The position numbers and the translations under genes are program-made. The notes under the pieces are model-generated. The model worked only from the letters and a program-made list of their open reading frames with translations. It was not told the origin of the DNA and ran no database searches. From positions 1-64,000 of the forward strand of contig CASEDP010000002.1 in NCBI GenBank assembly GCA_949286835.1: a stretch of DNA of 64,000 nucleotides. The letters run 5' to 3'. This DNA is from an uncultured Clostridia bacterium. Lineage in GTDB: Bacteria; Bacillota; Clostridia; Christensenellales; Borkfalkiaceae. How positions within the stretch are numbered: the stretch's first letter is position 1; each line of letters begins with the position of its first letter. Below are positions 49,391 to 58,699 of this stretch, in pieces.

Positions 49391-49465
49391 GGTCGAGGCG
49401 ACGGGATTCGAACCCACGACCTTATGGTCCCGAACCATACGCGCTACCAACTGCGCTACGCCTCG
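49390..49465 (-). tRNA. tRNA-Pro (anticodon CGG)
   Basis: Acceptor CGAGGCG/CGCCTCG, a D-arm with TAGCGCAG, anticodon stem TATGG/CCATA around loop TTCGGGA, T-arm GTGGG-TTCGAAT-CCCGT-type, discriminator A and an encoded CCA. Confidence 0.93.
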
Positions 49466-49476
49466 ATTGCTAAATA

Positions 49477-49505
49477 ATTATATATTTATTTGCCCGTCCC
49501 GTCAA
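49477..49505 (-). promoter_or_regulatory. Promoter of tRNA-Pro
   Basis: TTGACG (49505-49500) and TATAAT (49482-49477) are 17 bases apart, just upstream of the tRNA. Confidence 0.8.
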
Positions 49506-49553
49506 ACAAATTGACTTGATATAACAAAAAATTGTTCCGCTCCCGGCGCAGGA

Positions 49554-49586
49554 CAAAGACCTGCACGGCAATTTGCCGCACAGGTC
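49554..49586 (-). terminator. Terminator of the collagen-like gene
   Basis: GACCTG and CAGGTC enclose a further pairing GGCAA/TTGCC. On the minus strand TTTG follows. Confidence 0.65.
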
Positions 49587-49613
49587 CTGCCCACAGGAGA
49601 CGATAAGCCCCCG

Positions 49614-51444
<1,831 letters not shown>

Positions 51445-51556
51445 ATTCAAAGAGTTAATACAGTATATGCCGCCCCCGTCGCCGCCGTTACCAATAGGGC
51501 TGAAAACTCAATGAAAAAGGCGGGCATACTGCCCGCCGAAAATGCCAAGATATTTT

Positions 51557-51590
51557 AAATTGCCCCGCACATATGCCGAAGTTAAGCGCG
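51557..51590. repeat. Dispersed intergenic repeat, copy E
   Basis: It contains AATTGCCCCG, then CACATATGCCGAA, then GTTAAGCGCG. The fabZ stop codon (51584-51582) is inside it. Confidence 0.65.
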
Positions 51591-52016
51591 CGAAGCGTCG
51601 ACCACCGCAAAGGAAAAATCGCCCTTTACGCACAGCTTGTCGCCGACATAGAGCTCGCCGTGAATGAAGTAAAAGCACGCCTTTTTGCCCGTCAGCGTGA
51701 CGACCGTCCTCACCCTGTCGCCCGGGCGCACCTGAGAGCGGAAACGCACGTTGTCTATACCCGTGTAGAATGGCGTCTTGCCAGCCATATCGCCGACATC
51801 GCCCTGCAGCAGAACGCACGCCGACTGCGCAATCATCTCGCACAGAATGACGCCGGGCACGACGGGATAGTCGGGAAAGTGCCCGCGGAGGAAGAATTCG
51901 TCGCCGCGGACGGTATAGAACGCCTCTGCACTGCCGTCCTCCTTTCTGTACGCCTCCTCTATGAGCAGCATATCCTCCCTGTGGGGCAGCAATGCCGTTA
52001 TCTCTTCTCTGTTCAT
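51582..52016 (-). CDS. fabZ: FabZ-like 3-hydroxyacyl-ACP dehydratase
   Basis: The protein has 144 residues with the hot-dog fold. The active-site helix region RGHFPDYPVVPGVILCEMIAQ (split here by length) carries the His and Glu. LPHREDMLLIE at the start is typical. It acts in fatty-acid elongation. The ATG has GGAGG upstream, 13 bases after fabK. The last residues (DASRA) are encoded within the dispersed repeat. Confidence 0.9.
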   Translation of the reverse strand: MNREEITALLPHREDMLLIEEAYRKEDGSAEAFYTVRGDEFFLRGHFPDYPVVPGVILCEMIAQSACVLLQGDVGDMAGKTPFYTGIDNVRFRSQVRPGDRVRTVVTLTGKKACFYFIHGELYVGDKLCVKGDFSFAVVDASRA

Positions 52017-52029
52017 AGTTCCTTCCTCC

Positions 52030-52977
52030 TCATCTGACCCTGGCGGCGGCGCCCTTAAGAAGCTCCTCCGCCTCCGCGCACATCTCGGTAATTATTTCCG
52101 CCGCGCTCTGCCTTTTGGTGACCAGCCCCGCAATCTCGCCGCAGAGGAAAGAGCCGTTTTCGACGTCGCCCTCCCTCGCCGCGCGGTACAGCGCGCCCTT
52201 GCCGAGGTTTTCAAGCTCTTCGTCGGTGACGGTACTGTCGCTCTCCTTTGCCTTGAAGAGGTTGGCGAGCGGCGTTTTGAGCGCCCTTACGGGATGCCCG
52301 AGGCGTCTGCCGGTGACTATTGTTTCCCTGTCGCCTGCCTTCAGCACGAGCTGTTTGTAGTTTTCGTGAACGGTACATTCGTCAGCCACGAGGAAGCGCG
52401 TGCCCACCTGAACGGCGCAGGCGCCCAGCATAAACGCCGCGGCAACTCCCCTGCCGTCGGCGATGCCGCCCGCAGCTATGACGGGTATCTTTACAGCCGA
52501 GCATACCTGCGGCACTAGCGCCATCGTAGACAGTTCGCCTATGTGCCCGCCGGACTCGCCGCCTTCCGCCACGACGGCATATGCGCCCCTCTTTTCCATC
52601 ATTCTGGCAAGGGCGACGCTTGCGACGACGGGAATGACCTTAATGCCCGCCGCGAGCCAGTCCTTCATATATATTCCGGGGTTGCCCGCGCCCGTCGTGA
52701 TGACGGGTATCTTCTCGTCTGTTACCACCTTTGCCACCTCTGCGGCGTAGGGGCTCATCAGCATAATGTTGACGCCGAAGGGCTTGTCCGTCAGCGCCCG
52801 CACCCTGCGTATCTCCTCGCGGAGCTGTTCGCCGTTCATATTCATTCCCGCGATTATGCCAAGCCCGCCCGCTTCGGACACGGCCGAGGCGAGAGAGGCA
52901 TCCGCAACCCACGCCATTCCGCCCTGAATTACGGGGTAGCGTATTCCCAACTCTTCGCAAATCTTACTTACTATCAT
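52030..52977 (-). CDS. fabK: Enoyl-ACP reductase II (FabK)
   Basis: The protein has 315 residues and the FMN-dependent TIM-barrel family. Motifs are YPVIQGGMAWVADASLA, GGLGIIAG, AEGGESGGHIG near 145 and AAGGIADGRG near 170. It reduces enoyl-ACP with NAD(P)H. I start at 52977, six bases after AGGAG; the ATG at 52983 touches it. It is the first gene of fabK-fabZ. No other fab genes lie nearby. Confidence 0.94.
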   Translation of the reverse strand: MIVSKICEELGIRYPVIQGGMAWVADASLASAVSEAGGLGIIAGMNMNGEQLREEIRRVRALTDKPFGVNIMLMSPYAAEVAKVVTDEKIPVITTGAGNPGIYMKDWLAAGIKVIPVVASVALARMMEKRGAYAVVAEGGESGGHIGELSTMALVPQVCSAVKIPVIAAGGIADGRGVAAAFMLGACAVQVGTRFLVADECTVHENYKQLVLKAGDRETIVTGRRLGHPVRALKTPLANLFKAKESDSTVTDEELENLGKGALYRAAREGDVENGSFLCGEIAGLVTKRQSAAEIITEMCAEAEELLKGAAARVR

Positions 52978-53078
52978 ATGCATCTCCTAAATCGCGCGCA
53001 TATGCGCGCATCCTTGCGCCGCCTGCAAGGCAGCGACGAAATTCGGTGAAGCGGGCGATTTCTGCCCGCGCGTTACAC

Positions 53079-53092
53079 TGCTATTTATAGCA
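53079..53092. promoter_or_regulatory. Palindrome over the fabK -10 box
   Basis: TGCTATTTATAGCA is a perfect 14-bp palindrome that contains the -10 box, where a repressor would block transcription. Confidence 0.5.
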
Positions 53093-53113
53093 TAACTTAC
53101 CCCACCTTGTCAA
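53084..53113 (-). promoter_or_regulatory. Promoter of fabK-fabZ
   Basis: TTGACA (53113-53108) and TATAAA (53089-53084) are 18 bases apart, with TG one base before the -10. The leader of about 100 bases holds a GC-rich palindrome at 52994-53009 and a CCTTGC/GCAAGG hairpin. Confidence 0.75.
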
Positions 53114-53600
53114 ATAGTGTGAAGCCTCTTCGGCAAAACGCGTGAACCGCTACCGTCAAAATATTTTCGGCAACTGCATAACTATGTTTCATTATTTTCA
53201 GAATATTATTTCAGAAGAGCCAAATCAATAATTTCTCTCAATCCGTGGCAATATTCAGGTATGAATATTATCCGCAGTCGAAACACGGGTTTCAGAGAAT
53301 ACGATTTTTAATTGCTGAGCGCATCGCCATATTTTTCGATGTAAATACCGGCTATCTGCTCCAGTTAAGGGATTAACCTTTAACGGTTGCCTGCTTCCGC
53401 ACGAAAAGCAAAAGAACCGAGCAAGGGAAATACCTTACTCGGCTCTCGATTCGTTTCTATGGGTGTTTTCAGCGACGATTTTGCGGCCGTTGACGTCCGC
53501 GAGGAACTATGCTACCATAGCCGACCGAAAAAGCACAAATTCAGATGGCTGGAAAAGGTAATCATTCAAATCGGACGATTATGCCAAAGAAATCGCGGGT
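53114..53600. other. Gene-free stretch between the fabK promoter and the tRNA cluster
   Basis: It is less GC-rich than its surroundings. One plus-strand frame (53387-53602, 71 residues) has no good SD and no recognised domain. I see no RNA gene, mobile element or array. Decayed coding sequence is possible. Confidence 0.4.
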
Positions 53601-53645
53601 AAAAAATAATCCGGACTTCGGATATGTTCCGAGGTTCGGATTATT
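53601..53645 (-). terminator. Terminator of the tRNA cluster
   Basis: AATAATCCG (53605-53613) pairs with CGGATTATT (53637-53645). On the minus strand a run of six T's follows. Confidence 0.75.
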
Positions 53646-53651
53646 CTGGTG

Positions 53652-53726
53652 TGGTGACCCCTACGGGAATCGAACCCATGATACCACCGTGAAAGGGTGA
53701 TGTCTTAACCGCTTGACCAAGGGGCC
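53652..53726 (-). tRNA. tRNA-Glu (anticodon TTC)
   Basis: Acceptor GGCCCCT/AGGGGTC, anticodon stem TCACC/GGTGG around loop CTTTCAC, T-arm GGGTTCGATTCCC-type, CCA encoded. It is the last tRNA of the cluster. Confidence 0.94.
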
Positions 53727-53765
53727 TTATATGTAAACGCCGAATTATCGACGCCGTTGTTGTTT

Positions 53766-53843
53766 TGGTAGCGACGGGTGGATTCGAACCGCCGACCTGC
53801 CGGGTATGAACCGGCCGCTATAGACCAACTAAGCTACGTCGCC
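53766..53843 (-). tRNA. tRNA-Met (anticodon CAT, elongator type)
   Basis: Acceptor GGCGACG/CGTCGCT, anticodon stem GCCGG/CCGGC around loop TTCATAC, T-loop TTCGAAT, CCA encoded. It lacks initiator features. A tRNA-Ile with modified CAT cannot be fully excluded. Confidence 0.88.
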
Positions 53844-53868
53844 ATATGCTGTTGCGAAAGCGGCGGTT

Positions 53869-53946
<78 letters not shown>

Positions 53947-53977
53947 ATAAGCTGTACCGCTTTCGCTAAGCTTTATC

Positions 53978-54006
53978 ATTCTATTAGATAATGGGCTTTT
54001 TGTCAA
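53978..54006 (-). promoter_or_regulatory. Promoter of the fMet-Met-Glu tRNA cluster
   Basis: TTGACA (54006-54001) and TAGAAT (53983-53978) are 17 bases apart. Confidence 0.8.
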
Positions 54007-54057
54007 TCGTTTTTACAGCTTTTTTTTATTTTTTTATGATTTTTTTTGCGCATTATT

Positions 54058-55776
54058 TCACTGCGCGTCGACGCTTACATAGCTCTTTACGGAGTTGGCG
54101 ATATTGAACATATGGTCGCCTATACGCTCCATATTGACGGCAAGCTGAAGGAATACGGAGCCCGCCTCCGGCGAACATCTGCCCTCGTTGGTGCGGCGAA
54201 TATGCGACTGCTGCATCTTCCTGCACATTGCGTCCGTGGCGTTTTCCGCATTCTCGATATTCTGCATATAGCTGAGATTATGCCCCGCAAACGCGAGCTC
54301 GACATATTTGTAGAGTTCCGACAGGTCTGCGTCCATCTCCCTTATCTCCTCTACGGCGTGGTCGGAGAACTTCGTATTGCTGTCTATCAGCGTCTGGGCA
54401 TATTCGGTAATATTTTCCGCATAGTCGCCTATACGCTCTAGGTCGGAGGTGACGTGATAGAACGACGAAACCTTCCTTTCGTCCGTTTCGGATATCTCCT
54501 GCGAGGACAGCTTTATGAGGAACTGCGTTATGTACTTGTTGAGCGCGTCGATTTCCTTTTCGGTATTGTCGAACTCGTCCTTCCCCTCCATCGAGCCGCT
54601 GAGCAGCATATTGAGCGAACGCTTGTAGTTGGCGAACGCGAGCTGACCCATCTTGACGATTTCCTGCCTTGCCTGTCCGACGGCGATGGCGGGCGTCTTT
54701 AGAATACGTTCGTCAAGTATCTGGTTGGGAGTGATCTTGCTTGCGCCCGTCTTTTTGTCGGGTACGATGAGGCAGGCGAGCTTTACGAGATAGTCGAGGA
54801 ACCAGACCAAAATAAAAGTCGTTGTGACATTGAAGAAGAGATGGAATATGGCTATCTGCCATTCGGTGTTGGGTATTATGCTGGAAATTAAGCCGGCAAT
54901 CTGCTTGCCCCAGAATGCGACGGGGCAGATGAACACGAGGCAGCCGAATATGTTGAACATGAGATGCACGCAAGCCGTGCGCTTTGCGTTCGTAGTTGTG
55001 CCTATCGAGGAGATGACCGCCGTGACGCAGGTGCCGACGTTGGTGCCGAGCACGACGCACATTGCCATCTGCAGGCTCATAAGTCCCGCCGACGCAAGGG
55101 AGATTATTATTGCCGTTATCGCCGATGACGACTGCATAATTCCCGTGAGCACCAGACCTATGAGGAAGAGCACGGGAACTTCCCACGTGAGGTTTCCGGC
55201 GGAGTTGTTGCCGAGACTTGCAAAGAGCGACCTTATCGCGTCGCCGACCTCGCTGCCCTCTGCAGTGAGCTCGTTAACCGAGACGGACATTACGTTCAGT
55301 CCTATGAAAATCATACCCAACCCGGAAAGTATGCTGCCTATGCGCTTGTTTCTGTCCGTCTTGGAAGTCATTGTCACGAGTATTCCGACAAATGCCACAA
55401 AGGCGAATATTGCCGCAATTTTCAGCTCTGCGCCGCCGGATGACAGCGCAGATATGAACGCCGAAATCGTCGTGCCGATATTTGCGCCCATTATGACCGA
55501 TGTCGCCTGCGCAAGCGTCATAAGTCCGACGTTGACGAAGCCGACAAGCATAACCGTCGTCGCAGACGAGGACTGGATGAGTGCCGTTATCGCCGCGCCC
55601 GTACCTATGCCCGCAAAGCGATTTGCCGTCGCCTTGCCCATAAGAGTACGGATATTTCTGCCGGCAGCCTTTTCGAGGTTGGCGCCCATCATATCCATAC
55701 CTATCATAAATATGGCAATGCCGCCGAGCACCAGGCAGAAATTATTGATTATTAGCATTACTCCCTCTATACTCAT
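54058..55776 (-). CDS. Na+/phosphate cotransporter with PhoU-like domain
   Basis: The protein has 572 residues of the NptA/YjbB family. The two repeated QSSSAT motifs of the substrate site (ALIQSSSATTVM near 65, GIMQSSSAITAI near 215) and about eight TM helices fill the first 340 residues. A cytoplasmic PhoU-like helical domain (SDLERIGDYAENI, NMERIGDHMFNIANSV) follows. It imports phosphate with sodium, and the PhoU part may gate it. The ATG has AAGGGAAG upstream. No clear terminator follows; the 3' side is only T- and A-rich. Confidence 0.92.
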   Translation of the reverse strand: MSIEGVMLIINNFCLVLGGIAIFMIGMDMMGANLEKAAGRNIRTLMGKATANRFAGIGTGAAITALIQSSSATTVMLVGFVNVGLMTLAQATSVIMGANIGTTISAFISALSSGGAELKIAAIFAFVAFVGILVTMTSKTDRNKRIGSILSGLGMIFIGLNVMSVSVNELTAEGSEVGDAIRSLFASLGNNSAGNLTWEVPVLFLIGLVLTGIMQSSSAITAIIISLASAGLMSLQMAMCVVLGTNVGTCVTAVISSIGTTTNAKRTACVHLMFNIFGCLVFICPVAFWGKQIAGLISSIIPNTEWQIAIFHLFFNVTTTFILVWFLDYLVKLACLIVPDKKTGASKITPNQILDERILKTPAIAVGQARQEIVKMGQLAFANYKRSLNMLLSGSMEGKDEFDNTEKEIDALNKYITQFLIKLSSQEISETDERKVSSFYHVTSDLERIGDYAENITEYAQTLIDSNTKFSDHAVEEIREMDADLSELYKYVELAFAGHNLSYMQNIENAENATDAMCRKMQQSHIRRTNEGRCSPEAGSVFLQLAVNMERIGDHMFNIANSVKSYVSVDAQ

Positions 55777-55849
55777 ATTCTTCCCTTCCGAAAAATTTTT
55801 ACATAAGTATTACTTAAATCAGACAAGCAGCCAAACAGACTGCAATTTT

Positions 55850-55879
55850 ATTATATCTGTAAAAAAGATATTTTGTCAA
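55850..55879 (-). promoter_or_regulatory. Promoter of the Na/Pi cotransporter
   Basis: TTGACA (55879-55874) and TATAAT (55855-55850) are 18 bases apart. No pho-box-like repeats were seen. Confidence 0.8.
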
Positions 55880-55911
55880 TCAAATGATACAAATTTCCCG
55901 CGCCAATTATG

Positions 55912-55940
55912 TTGACATACGGCGCGCGCGGGTATAAAAT
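55912..55940 (+). promoter_or_regulatory. Promoter of trmL
   Basis: TTGACA and TAAAAT are 17 bases apart, divergent from the Na/Pi promoter. Confidence 0.75.
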
Positions 55941-55962
55941 CAATCAAAAAAACGGTGATTAT

Positions 55963-56463
55963 ATGTTTAATATTGTGCTTGTAGAGCCAGAAATTCCGCA
56001 GAATACGGGCAATATTGCAAGAACCTGCGCCGCGACGGGGTGCAGACTGCACCTTGTAAAACCGCTGGGATTTGAGATAAACGACAGATATTTAAAGCGC
56101 GCGGGGCTCGATTACTGGCAATACCTCGACGTGAAAATATGGGAAAATCTTGACGAGTTTTTTGCCGCAAACGGCGACGCCAAATTTTACTTTTTCACGA
56201 CGAAAGGCAGAAAGCGGCATATTGACGCGCGCTTTAACGAGGGCGACTTCCTCGTGTTCGGCAAGGAGACAAAGGGACTGCCCGAAAGTCTGCTTAAGGC
56301 TCACCCGGACAGTTGTCTGCGCATACCTATGCTGGGCGACCTGCGCTCTTTAAACCTTTCCAACTCGGTGGCGATAGCCGTGTACGAAGGTCTCCGGCAG
56401 TCCGACTTTGCCGGCTTCAACGTATCGGGGCAGCTCCACACTATGCGCTGGGAAGATATGTGA
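55963..56463 (+). CDS. trmL: tRNA (cytidine/uridine-34 2'-O)-methyltransferase
   Basis: The protein has 166 residues of the SPOUT fold. EPEIPQNTGNIARTCAATG at the N-terminus, DYWQYLDV near 50, FGKETKGLPESLL near 95, and the knot IPMLGDLRSLNLSNSVAIA near 120 match TrmL (CspR). It methylates the wobble base of certain leucine tRNAs. The ATG at 55963 has GGTGA upstream; earlier frame codons lie in the promoter. Confidence 0.95.
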   Translation: MFNIVLVEPEIPQNTGNIARTCAATGCRLHLVKPLGFEINDRYLKRAGLDYWQYLDVKIWENLDEFFAANGDAKFYFFTTKGRKRHIDARFNEGDFLVFGKETKGLPESLLKAHPDSCLRIPMLGDLRSLNLSNSVAIAVYEGLRQSDFAGFNVSGQLHTMRWEDM

Positions 56464-56500
56464 GGGGAAATTTGACTTCGCCCCTTTACTTTTTGTCTTT
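56462..56500 (+). terminator. Terminator of trmL overlapping the rdgB promoter
   Basis: AGGGG and CCCCT enclose 13 bases, followed by TTACTTTTTGTCTTTT. The rdgB -35 box is within this tail. Confidence 0.5.
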
Positions 56501-56513
56501 TATACTGTATAAT
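56485..56513 (+). promoter_or_regulatory. Promoter of rdgB-yfcE
   Basis: TTTACT and TATAAT are 17 bases apart. Eleven bases separate the -10 box from the ATG, so the leader is about five bases. Confidence 0.65.
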
Positions 56514-56524
56514 GATATACGATT

Positions 56525-57100
56525 ATGAGAACTTTGCCGAAAAAGATTGTCGTGGCAAGCGGCAACGTGCATAAAATTGAAGAGATTAAGCGCATATTCA
56601 GCGACGCGGAGATAATTTCTATGCGCGAGGCGGGCTTTAAGGGCGACATAGAGGAGAGCGGAAAGACATTCAGGGAGAACGCGTACATCAAGGCAAAGGC
56701 GGTATGCGACTGCGTCAAGGCTCCCGTTCTCGCCGACGACAGCGGGCTGTGCGTGGACGCGCTCGACGGCGCGCCCGGCGTTTATTCCGCGCGCTTTTCG
56801 GGCGGCAATTCCGCCGACAACAGGGCGCTTTTATTGAAGAGAATGGAGGGTATTTCCCACCGCGCCGCCAGCTTTGCCTGTGCGGTATGCCTTATTTACC
56901 CCGACGGCAACGCGCTGTTCGGCGAGGGATATACGCGGGGCAAAATACTCTTCGAGGAAAAGGGAAACTGCGGTTTCGGTTATGACAGCATATTCTATTC
57001 GGATGACCTTAAAAAGTCCTTCGGCGAGGCGACGGAAGAGCAAAAGAACTCCGTCTCCCACCGCTACCGCGCGCTGGAAGATTTACGGAGCAAACTGTGA
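56525..57100 (+). CDS. rdgB: XTP/dITP pyrophosphatase (RdgB/HAM1)
   Basis: The protein has 191 residues. VVASGNVHKIEEIKRIF, ADDSGLCVDALDGAPGVYSA and GFGYDSIFY near 145 are the family motifs. It removes inosine- and xanthosine-type nucleotides from the pool. No SD is visible and the -10 box is very close, pointing to an almost leaderless mRNA. The stop overlaps yfcE as GTGA. Confidence 0.95.
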   Translation: MRTLPKKIVVASGNVHKIEEIKRIFSDAEIISMREAGFKGDIEESGKTFRENAYIKAKAVCDCVKAPVLADDSGLCVDALDGAPGVYSARFSGGNSADNRALLLKRMEGISHRAASFACAVCLIYPDGNALFGEGYTRGKILFEEKGNCGFGYDSIFYSDDLKKSFGEATEEQKNSVSHRYRALEDLRSKL

Positions 57101-57579
57101 AGACATTCATCGTAGTTAGCGATACTCACGGCAACAGGGCGGCTTTGGATAAGCTTGACCCCCTCTTTGCCGAAAACGACTATATAATACACCTGGGCGA
57201 CACTTCGGGCGACGGCGCTGCGATTGCGAGGCGCTATCCCGACAAGACATACCTTCTGAACGGCAACTGCGACATTATGCGCTGCGGCGAAAGCGAGACG
57301 ATAATTGACGCCGAAGGCGTAAAGATTTTTGCCTGCCACGGCGACAGGTACGGCGTCAAGCACACGTACGAGCGAATTGCCGACAAGGCAAGGCAGGAGG
57401 GCTGCGCGGCGGCGCTCTTCGGACACACGCACCGCGCCTGCGAGGAAGAGATGTACGGCGTTAAGCTGTTTAACCCCGGCACTCTCTCCAGATATTCACA
57501 CAAGAGCTACCTCTACCTGGTCGTCTCCGACGGCAGGGTGACGGGCAAAATCGTCGACGCTGACGGTTTAATACAATAA
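57097..57579 (+). CDS. yfcE: YfcE/MJ0936-type metallophosphoesterase
   Basis: The protein has 160 residues. The metal motifs VVSDTHGN, HLGDTSGD, GNCD, CHGD and FGHTHRA are in order. Relatives cleave phosphodiesters in vitro; the natural substrate is unknown. GTG is the start. rdgB-yfcE is a common Firmicutes pair. Confidence 0.93.
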   Translation: MKTFIVVSDTHGNRAALDKLDPLFAENDYIIHLGDTSGDGAAIARRYPDKTYLLNGNCDIMRCGESETIIDAEGVKIFACHGDRYGVKHTYERIADKARQEGCAAALFGHTHRACEEEMYGVKLFNPGTLSRYSHKSYLYLVVSDGRVTGKIVDADGLIQ

Positions 57580-57591
57580 CGAGAGGCAAAT

Positions 57592-58545
57592 ATGAAATTC
57601 AAACACACATTTCAGGTCTTTATCGACAACTTCTCAACGACGTATAAGCTGCTTTTGTACAAGCTGATAGTGACGCTGATCACCGTCGGGCTGTGCTGCG
57701 CCATTATACTCCCCACGCTCAGCCACATAACCGACACGGGCGAATACATAGCACTCAAGGACGCCGCAATCGAACTTTGGAACTCGCTGATAAACCTCGA
57801 CACCAACCTGCTGCACGGCAATCTGGTTGCGCTGAGAGAGGCGCTTGACACCTTCCTCGAGATGCTTGGCACCAAGACGGGCGACTTTGCGCTTTGCGCA
57901 ACCCTGCTCGTCGTGGTATACCTCATCAACCGCTTCCTTTCGGGAATAGGCACATACACGACGGGTTCGCTCATCAACGACAGAATGGCGCTGAGAACAA
58001 ACTCCGCGTTCATCTACACGATGACGAAAAACCTTGCAAAGTCCAGCCTGTTCAGCGTCATTTACGTGCCCGTATGCTTTGTATACGACCTCATATGCGC
58101 GCTAATATGCTTCGGTATAGTCACCGTTTCGCCGATGCTCATCAAGATATTCGCGCTGACGACGCTGCTCATTCTGTTCGCGGCGCTCAAGAACACATTT
58201 GTATGCGACTGGCTGCCCTCCATAATTCACGGCAAGATGTCCAACAAGGAAGCCATCATATATGCCGTTTCGAGGACGGGCAAAAAGACGGCATTCATCT
58301 TTTCCAACCTGCTGATAATTCAGCTTATAATAGTTGCGATGAACGTTGCGGCGTTCATACTTACTTTCGGCGCAGGACTTCTGATAACGCTGCCCGCCTC
58401 CTACATCATTTTAAACTGCTTCCAGTTCGTGAACTACTACGACGGAAACTCGATAAGGTACTTCCTCGACGAGAACACCATTATAGGTCCCGAGCGCGAC
58501 AGACCTCTTACGAGGGAGGAATTCTTCCGCGGCGAAGAGGAATGA
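57592..58545 (+). CDS. Polytopic membrane protein of unknown function
   Basis: The protein has 317 residues with about six TM helices (near 22-45, 100-125, 150-175, 178-205, 228-255 and 258-285). It ends in a charged acidic tail. I recognise no family. The ATG has GAGAGG upstream, 12 bases after yfcE, so it belongs to the rdgB operon. Confidence 0.75.
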   Translation: MKFKHTFQVFIDNFSTTYKLLLYKLIVTLITVGLCCAIILPTLSHITDTGEYIALKDAAIELWNSLINLDTNLLHGNLVALREALDTFLEMLGTKTGDFALCATLLVVVYLINRFLSGIGTYTTGSLINDRMALRTNSAFIYTMTKNLAKSSLFSVIYVPVCFVYDLICALICFGIVTVSPMLIKIFALTTLLILFAALKNTFVCDWLPSIIHGKMSNKEAIIYAVSRTGKKTAFIFSNLLIIQLIIVAMNVAAFILTFGAGLLITLPASYIILNCFQFVNYYDGNSIRYFLDENTIIGPERDRPLTREEFFRGEEE

Positions 58546-58594
58546 TGCATTTTGCCGCATAAATTATCACAAATTTTATGACAAATTTAAATTT

Positions 58595-58621
58595 CCCCCT
58601 TTACAAAGGGGGATTTTTTTT
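58595..58621 (+). terminator. Terminator of the rdgB operon
   Basis: CCCCCTT (58595-58601) pairs with AAGGGGG (58606-58612), then eight or more T's. The next promoter overlaps it. Confidence 0.8.
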
Positions 58622-58628
58622 ATATAAT
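58600..58628 (+). promoter_or_regulatory. Promoter of phosphoglucomutase inside the preceding terminator
   Basis: TTTACA (58600-58605, in the terminator loop) and TATAAT (58623-58628) are 17 bases apart. The spacer is the 3' arm plus the T-run. Confidence 0.65.
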
Positions 58629-58699
58629 TATCTATGACGATAAGTCATATCATATAATTGCGCAAGAGATATACTGCTTGCGGTGGTAAGGAGGACAAG

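Noticed and set aside
53387-53602. 71-residue plus-strand frame with a SDDF-containing segment, slightly like an antitoxin tail
   Set aside because: No SD, no promoter, no complete domain and no toxin beside it; at most a decayed gene.
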